From the NCBI RefSeq assembly GCF_000327385.1, contig NW_008709640.1, positions 1,107,151 to 1,171,150 on the forward strand: a stretch of DNA of 64,000 nt, in the 5' to 3' direction. The notes beneath the pieces were generated by a model, which saw only the letters and a list, made by a program, of their open reading frames with translations, did no database searches and was not told the origin of the DNA. Positions within the stretch are counted from its first letter, which is position 1. The number at the start of each line of letters is the position of its first letter. The DNA is from Lottia gigantea. Its lineage: Eukaryota; Mollusca; Gastropoda; Lottiidae. Below are positions 58,251 to 64,000 of this stretch, in pieces. The position numbers and the translations under genes are program-made.

Positions 58251-58365
58251 AATTGTGGAGGCGTGATTTATTTTTAGCCACAACATTGGCACGTTGACAC
58301 AGACGAAGAACTGTCATTTTTAGATCTTTCTTCAAGTTTTATCCCCAAAAACCTTAAGAATCACC
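58251..58365 (+). other. Candidate 5' UTR exon of the cotransporter gene
   Basis: A GTAAGTAG donor follows 58365 (AAGAATCACC|GTAAGTAG), and an acceptor TCATTTCAG ends at 59099 before the coding exon. A non-coding first exon ending at 58365 is therefore plausible. Its start is not defined. Just upstream there is a small ATCTCCC...GGGAGAT inverted pair (about 58215-58250). Confidence 0.35.
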
Positions 58366-59152
58366 GTAAGTAGACTTTTATATAGTAGTATTTGCATATA
58401 CCGAGACGAATGTCTCAGCCAGGTGTAGAATTGTCCTATTTTAATGTCGTTCTTACTCATTCAACTTGACAGCCGTTTCCTCTCGACCTAATCCAATCTC
58501 ATATTCTTACTTTCCTACACAATCAGTAATCACTGATCGAAATATTTAGCCTACTGATCTCTATAATAAATCATCTGCTCACTAGGCACAGAATTGAATT
58601 TTGTTTATTACAAAATAAGAAGCATTCCAATAAAGAGTGGTTGTCATTAAACAGGCTTTGGCAAAGTTCAATTGGCAGTGTGGGTTTGGCTTTACCTCAC
58701 CTCTGCATTGCTCATGACTCTTATACCTCTCCTCTGTTCCCACTTCCCTTCCTTTTGCCTAGCACTGCATTTTCCTGAAATATCTACTCTACTGCTAACC
58801 CTCCAACTCATCTGGCCACTACTAATCACAGCATTGAATTTTTTTTGTTACATTTAAGTATTTTAAGTACCGTACCGTATTCCTAGTTATTCATGTTTCA
58901 CAATCATTGGTAGGCTATTGACTTTATTTTGGTACCAGATCTGAACATTGTGTTTTATCAAGCAGACCAATGTAGGCCTTACACAAATATGGAGGTTGAA
59001 TGTCCACATTACAATGTTGAAGTGCGATATTGATAGTACCCTTGATCTAAAACGAAAGCTAACTATTTATTATGTGACAATAATTTGATGTCATTTCAGA
59101 TAAATGAAAAATAAATATACAAGTTTTATGGTGTAGAACTTGCATTTCCAAA

Positions 59153-59270
59153 ATGGCTTCAGTTCGTTTCACTGTTACAAAAGCTGGGGATGAAGAGAGT
59201 GGAAAGCTAGCTGGATCTGGCCAGAGTTACGGGTCCATGCCTTATGATGAGAATCAGGCAAACAACAGTG
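59153..59270 (+). CDS. First coding exon of a probable K-Cl cotransporter (SLC12 family), partial
   Basis: K-Cl cotransporters move K+ and Cl- out of cells and set cell volume and neuronal chloride. One exon of 39 residues plus one base is visible, ending at a GTAAGT donor. It starts MASVRFTVTKAGDEESGK, close to the MASVRFMVTPTK start of human KCC3 (SLC12A6), with acidic and Gly/Ser-rich sequence after it, as expected for the cytoplasmic N-terminus before the twelve membrane segments. The ATG is preceded by a TTTCAG acceptor at 59091-59099 and by a small upstream open frame (ATG at 59104, ten codons, ending at TAG before 59140). No further exon was found to 64000, so intron 1 exceeds 4.7 kb. 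The match is a short N-terminus only, hence moderate confidence. Confidence 0.5.
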
Positions 59271-60264
59271 GTAAGTTCATACCTTTCATTGTCAACAATT
59301 TACTAATCAAGTACGGTACCGGTAATCTTATCACAATAATACTTGAATATAACATTGCATCGTATTTTGATTTTCAGTAGGCCAAAGCTTACAAAAATCA
59401 ATTAATTTACAATTTAAACAATTTACACAAAAGTTGTTCATGACAACAATTTATCTTATCAATGAACATGAATATAACATTGCATTGTATTTTGATTTTC
59501 AGTACAATATCCACTTATAACTTCTTGTACTACTTACACAAAAAGCCAAAGCTTTTCATGATAACTTACCAGTCATTTTCTATGACAACAATTTATAGTT
59601 AATTAATGTCTTTAATAGCTATGATTGATTTTATGTTGATTTTTAGCACAAAGAATTCTTAAAAAATTCTCACACAACTTAAACAAAAATTAAAAGTAGT
59701 TTATGATTTACTAATTGAGTAATCTCACAAATAAACTTAATTGTTTAATATAAAGCTTACTCATCCACAATATAATCGACATTACACAACTGATGCAACG
59801 AGTTAAAAGTTGTTCTAGGATGCACATTCCCTAGATTTATTGAACATGCACTACATTTACACATCAATGCACCATCAGAGACAATGTATTTTGACAATTA
59901 ACTCTTTCAAATGCTTTCATATACTGCATTTAAAAGGATAGATTCCATTTATCCCATTAATATAATGACTAATTTTACAATGGTCTAAACTAGGCCAGAA
60001 ACCAATTGATGAACCTCAATTCTGTCATTTTCATCCATGAATTGCCCTGGATAATAATGATTGTGATATATCAGCATGATTATTTATTAACTCCCTTTGT
60101 CAAAAAATGATCCGTTTCATCCATTATTTTAAAAATTGTATCATGATATGAGTTTAGAAATATAACTTTCATGTTAAATTTAAACCTGGAAAAGGCTTTA
60201 GCAAATCTTTGTGAATACAAGTCGTTAATTGCAGATGGTTTGGTATCATATTTTGGCTATATTT

Positions 60265-60530
60265 TTGCAGAAAATGTTTATTATGTGTATCGGGGACACT
60301 GATAGCATCAATTTGCACCATTCCAATTTTTAATCCGAAAATTCCTTTGGGTTTTTCAATTCCACTAAAACTAACGCGCTACCGGAAGCTACTTTTAATA
60401 TATATGCAGTTCCCCTCTAGTGATGTCATAAAAAGTTTTAGTGGAATTGCAAGAACCACAGAGGTCGGACATGCAAATTGAAGCGTCCCTGATTCACATA
60501 AAAAGTTTATAAAACCTCTTTACAATCCCT
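60265..60530. mobile_element. MITE family A, copy 3
   Basis: Contains GGGGACACTGATAGCATCAA and TTTGCACCATTCCAATTT on the left. On the right are AAGTTTATAAAACCTCTTTA and CAATCCCT followed by TTGA. The inner arms CAATTCCACTAAAACTA and TTTTAGTGGAATTGC are inverted partners. The left terminus is degraded. Confidence 0.65.
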
Positions 60531-61761
60531 TTGAGTTATTATTAAATTTCTTCTACTATCTTTTTTCTTACTTATTCAAAACAGTGAATCATGATTTATT
60601 ATTGCCATAAATCATATTGTTAGATGAGTATCGTTTTGCAGCTATAGTCTATGGTCAAAAACCTTAGAGAGTATTAACTTATTTTGATAAGACACACTAT
60701 ACAATGCTCATTATATAGTGACATAACAAAATACTTCATACCACACCCATATCAATGTCTCAATGATAAATACATGTATGCATATAGAGAGGGCCTTTCA
60801 CAAAATATTTATTGTCAGAGCTACCTCTCTTAAATGATTTGTGTATTTATCACAGTTTGATTTCCTCTTTTAACCAGTCGCAAGTTTATTCAGTTGCTGT
60901 ATTTGTTTCTCCTGAGAGTCTATGAGTAGGCGATTGGAATGAAGAACTGTGAATAAATATGGTGTGATAATGAGAAATAAGATGATACTGTGATAATATT
61001 CCCATTACTGAATGTATGATATAGATTGGTAGAATACTGATCACCAATTCCCTATCTCATGTTCTTTACCAGTATTAGAATTATCATCTCACTGTTTATT
61101 AGGGTGATAGTCCAGGACAACAAATTCAGCATAACATAATTCTTTTTAAACACCAATAAATTGGCATTTTGGATTACTGCTAATTTACTCTTGCAGGAAA
61201 ATAATATTTTTTTTAAATTTAATACTAACATGTAGTCTTTCAAATTGGCAATTTTTAGATTGCTTTGGATATTAACTTGGATTTTATCCTTTCATAAACA
61301 TGCGAATTGTTAAGAAAGCTTATTTTAAACTTAATAAGAATCCTTGGCTTGATATGTTCTATTAAGCTATATTTAAATGCTAGTAGCACAAATGAATTGG
61401 TGTTTCTCATGTAAAAAGAGTAAATGACTGAGTTATCAGTGTACAGAATATAATAAGTAATGACAGTGATTTGATAATGGTTATTATCTATATTGCTTAT
61501 TATTATCTTCTGGCTTTAGATATCAGTTAATTTAATATACTTCTACTTGACATGACTGGGGTTCAGGATGGATTCTTGATTTTCCTTGTAAAAAAATATA
61601 TAATAGTTAATTTCATGCATTTCAACAGGTAAATGTTCAATAATTGTGCAATATATTATATATATTATGTACCACAGTATTCAAACTTAATTTGACTTTT
61701 TTTATTTCTATATCAGAGATTATAAGAGCTTTTATATACTGTATAAAAGGCACAAACTTAA

Positions 61762-62060
61762 AGGAATTGTAAAGAGGTTTGTGTATTGCGAACACTGATA
61801 TCATCAATTTGCACCATTCCATTTTCAATCAGACATCTGTGGTTCCTGTAATTCTACTAAAACTAAATGTTTGAATGTCACTAATTGCAAAATATGCTTT
61901 ATCCCACAGGGCCCTTTGCAATTAATGACCTCATTAAACACTTAGTTTTAGTGGTTTGCAGGAACCACAGACGTCTGACTGAAAATTGGAATAGTGTAAA
62001 TTGATGCTATCAGTGTCCCCAATGCACATGAATAATTTAGAAAACCTCTTAACAGTCCAT
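61762..62060. mobile_element. MITE family A, copy 4
   Basis: TTAA (61758-61761) precedes AGGAATTGTAAAGAGG on the left. The right end is AAACCTCTTAACAGTCCAT followed by TATAA. The inner inverted arms CAGACATCTGTGGTTCCTGT and GCAGGAACCACAGACGTCTG are almost perfect, and the centre also mirrors (AATGTCACTAATTGC / GCAATTAATGACCTCATT). It is about 50 bp longer than copy 1 through a larger centre. Confidence 0.75.
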
Positions 62061-62704
62061 TATAAGATGTATAATACAGTAAATGTGAAAGATTTATATG
62101 ACAAGAATGTAATAGTTTAATTTTATTTATTTTATAACAAAGTAATAAAAGAAGAGATTAATATGTGGCAAGACATTAAATACCCATAATTTTAATGGCA
62201 GAAGAAAGGATTGAAATGAAAATGTTATGGAAGCCTGTTGCATACAATCAGATCTTCCTTTTCCAAACCCAGTCTCTCTGACCCACATCATGGCCAATGG
62301 ACACCGGCTTCACAATATATGCCATATATAGACATAAGGTTTAGAAATAAAAAGTGAAATACATAATTTGAGGTATTTTTGAAGCAATAACCCCTCAAAA
62401 TGTTGCACCTATCCCTTTGATACATAAAGTGCATCATTTATAGAAGTTTATGCCTCCTGAAAATAAGATCTTTTATAATTTATGGTGATATTAACCTGGT
62501 GCCATTTGAAATGATGAGGATAAAGTGGGCTTTAAGGAATTTGAAAGTCTTTGAAAGTTAATGTAAATCTATTAAGTTTAAAAGGAAACATTGTTTATGA
62601 TGGAAGATGTAGGAAGACTATCAAAATTGATGTTTGATTTATTTGCAGATTAAAGTAAATGATGCAATAGAATTGAACTATAAACATTTTTCAGGAACCT
62701 TACT

Positions 62705-63010
62705 TTTTATATGCCCACATGAAATGGGAGGCGTATATTGTCGTCACCCATGTCCGTCTGTCCACAATTGCTCGTAAACACTCTAGAAAGCACAATTCTG
62801 GACTGATTTTGACGGTATTATTGTTTGTTATCACCCAAAGATGAACCCTATTAAAAAACAGAAAAATATTTAATATCAGTTATTGCCCTTTGTTCTTGAA
62901 AATGTGTTCAATTTTTAGCCCATAAACACTCTTGTAGGCACAATTCTTTATAGATTTTGACGAAACTTGGTAATATTATACACTATCACTCCAAAAAGTT
63001 CAACTGAAGG
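62705..63010. repeat. Unclassified interspersed repeat with internal duplication
   Basis: ATGGGAGGCGTATATTGTCG and CCATGTCCGTCTGTCC resemble the edge of an interspersed element I recall as frequent in marine invertebrate genomes. It then repeats a module: CGTAAACACTCTAGAAAGCA...TTTTGACGG and, about 170 bp later, CATAAACACTCTTGTAGGCA...TTTTGACGAAACTTGG. Confidence 0.45.
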
Positions 63011-63879
63011 TTGAATATTTCATACTGTACTGCCAAATATTTATATTTAAAATCAAAGCTGCCAGTGGTCATATATTACCTTGCCTAGCAAGCTATCTTA
63101 TAAAGTGGGTGTATACATCAGCTTCAAAATAACAAGAAGAGTTAAAAACATTTCTCCCTTTGGTACTAAAATTTTAGAAAACATTTTTGGTTTTTCCATT
63201 GAGGTAAATAGAGGTGAATATCGTTGTTTAATGAACTCAGTTTGCTTATATCTTTTTCATATGTAGAGTTACTTTCAAATTTTGTCATTTAATTTATACT
63301 CTGTTTTGAACTTAATAGTATGTAATTTCAAAATACATAGGAAAATCAACACATACTTCCAGTATAAGCAAACTTTCACGCATCTATATCGTGATTGCTA
63401 AGATATTTAGTTCCAAAGAAAATGATGTATGGTAAATTTAATAGGGATATAAAAGAAAACTAAGATATTGATTTTTGAGATCAGATATAATGCTTCTGAC
63501 AAGTCTGTTTGAAATCCATTTTTCATTGCTTGAAATTTCTGTTTTGGTCATGCCTTTTACAGTTCCAAATATATATCATGCATCATAATCAATTTTTACG
63601 ATGGGAGCTTTGATAAGATTTAGATGGAAGAGTCAATAAACTCCTATGTATCAATATTTTGATATATTGCCAATCTTCCTTTTTTTTTTTATCTTAGAGA
63701 GCTATTGACTGTTCTACTGTGTCACCTGATTTATCCTTGTATAATGTTCATGTCTATACATATTATTTCTGTCATTAATCTTAGATGGACATTTTAGACA
63801 TGGTGTGGAAATATTGGAAATAGAAATGGTGTTTTAAGTTATCTTTAACGTATTCAGCACATTTAAGGCTTTGGTTTAT

Positions 63880-64000
63880 TATTCAATCTGGACAACTGGA
63901 TACCATATCAGCCCATCTGACCTGTATCACTGAAAGGGAAAAACTAGGTTGAATTATCCGAATGTTTATCTTGAGCAATGCTAGTATTGAACCCTGTACC
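63880..64000 (-). mobile_element. tRNA-derived SINE cut by the window edge
   Basis: On the minus strand it reads GGGTTCAATACTAGC (B-box-like, near 63980-63995), then CTCAAGATAAACATTCGG and CAGTGATACAGGTCAGATGG, parallel to the 28735-28925 copy. The A-box lies beyond the window. Confidence 0.5.

Larger units (their letters stand above)
59271..64000. other. Presumed first intron of the cotransporter gene
   Basis: AT-rich and without supported exons. It holds two family A MITEs (60265-60530, 61762-62060), an unclassified repeat (62705-63010) and a SINE copy at the right edge, listed separately. That it is intron rests on the open donor at 59271. Confidence 0.4.

Overview
The window is nuclear DNA from an invertebrate animal. 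It is AT-rich, its genes are split by GT-AG introns, and several short non-autonomous transposon families and a tRNA-derived SINE are scattered through introns and spacers. A calexcitin gene whose product resembles the squid protein, with otherwise ordinary bilaterian housekeeping genes, points to a lophotrochozoan, most likely a gastropod mollusc such as a limpet. That assignment is inference from protein and repeat style, not a database result.

Seven genes could be assembled completely, exon by exon, and every splice phase closes: calexcitin (+, six coding exons, 4158-16669); a CTIF/MIF4GD-like MIF4G protein (-, five exons, 20180-22423); an Aurora kinase (+, seven exons, 24289-27089); the FACT subunit SPT16 (-, 24 exons, 29978-40552); TRAPPC2L (+, five exons, 40681-42426); the ESCRT-II subunit SNF8 (+, one coding exon, 42500-43237); and DNA topoisomerase I (-, 19 exons, 46812-54668). 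An eighth gene enters at 59153: the first coding exon of a probable K-Cl cotransporter, whose remaining exons lie past the window end or were not found.

Layout. 1-17.4 kb is calexcitin, with a 10 kb first intron that holds two minisatellites and several MITE-like elements. 17.4-22.4 kb is the MIF4G gene with a long 3' UTR, convergent with calexcitin. 22.4-24.3 kb is a divergent spacer with likely cell-cycle promoter elements, followed by Aurora. 27.1-30 kb is a repeat-rich convergent spacer. 30-43.7 kb is the compact part: SPT16 and TRAPPC2L start head to head only 128 bp apart, and SNF8 begins 73 bp after the TRAPPC2L stop with no AATAAA between them. 44.6-54.7 kb is TOP1 with a long 3' UTR. 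54.9-59.1 kb is spacer dominated by a 1.8 kb minisatellite. 59.1-64 kb is a repeat-bearing intron.

Functionally the genes do not form one pathway. SPT16 and TOP1 both act on transcribed chromatin, Aurora acts in mitosis, and TRAPPC2L and SNF8 both act in membrane trafficking. The most interesting features are the operon-like TRAPPC2L-SNF8 pair with an intronless SNF8, the Ser/His/Lys-rich expansion of the TOP1 N-terminus, an Aurora with mixed A-type and B-type diagnostic residues, and four or more short interspersed element families. I saw no retrovirus-like or other capsid-bearing element and no CRISPR array.
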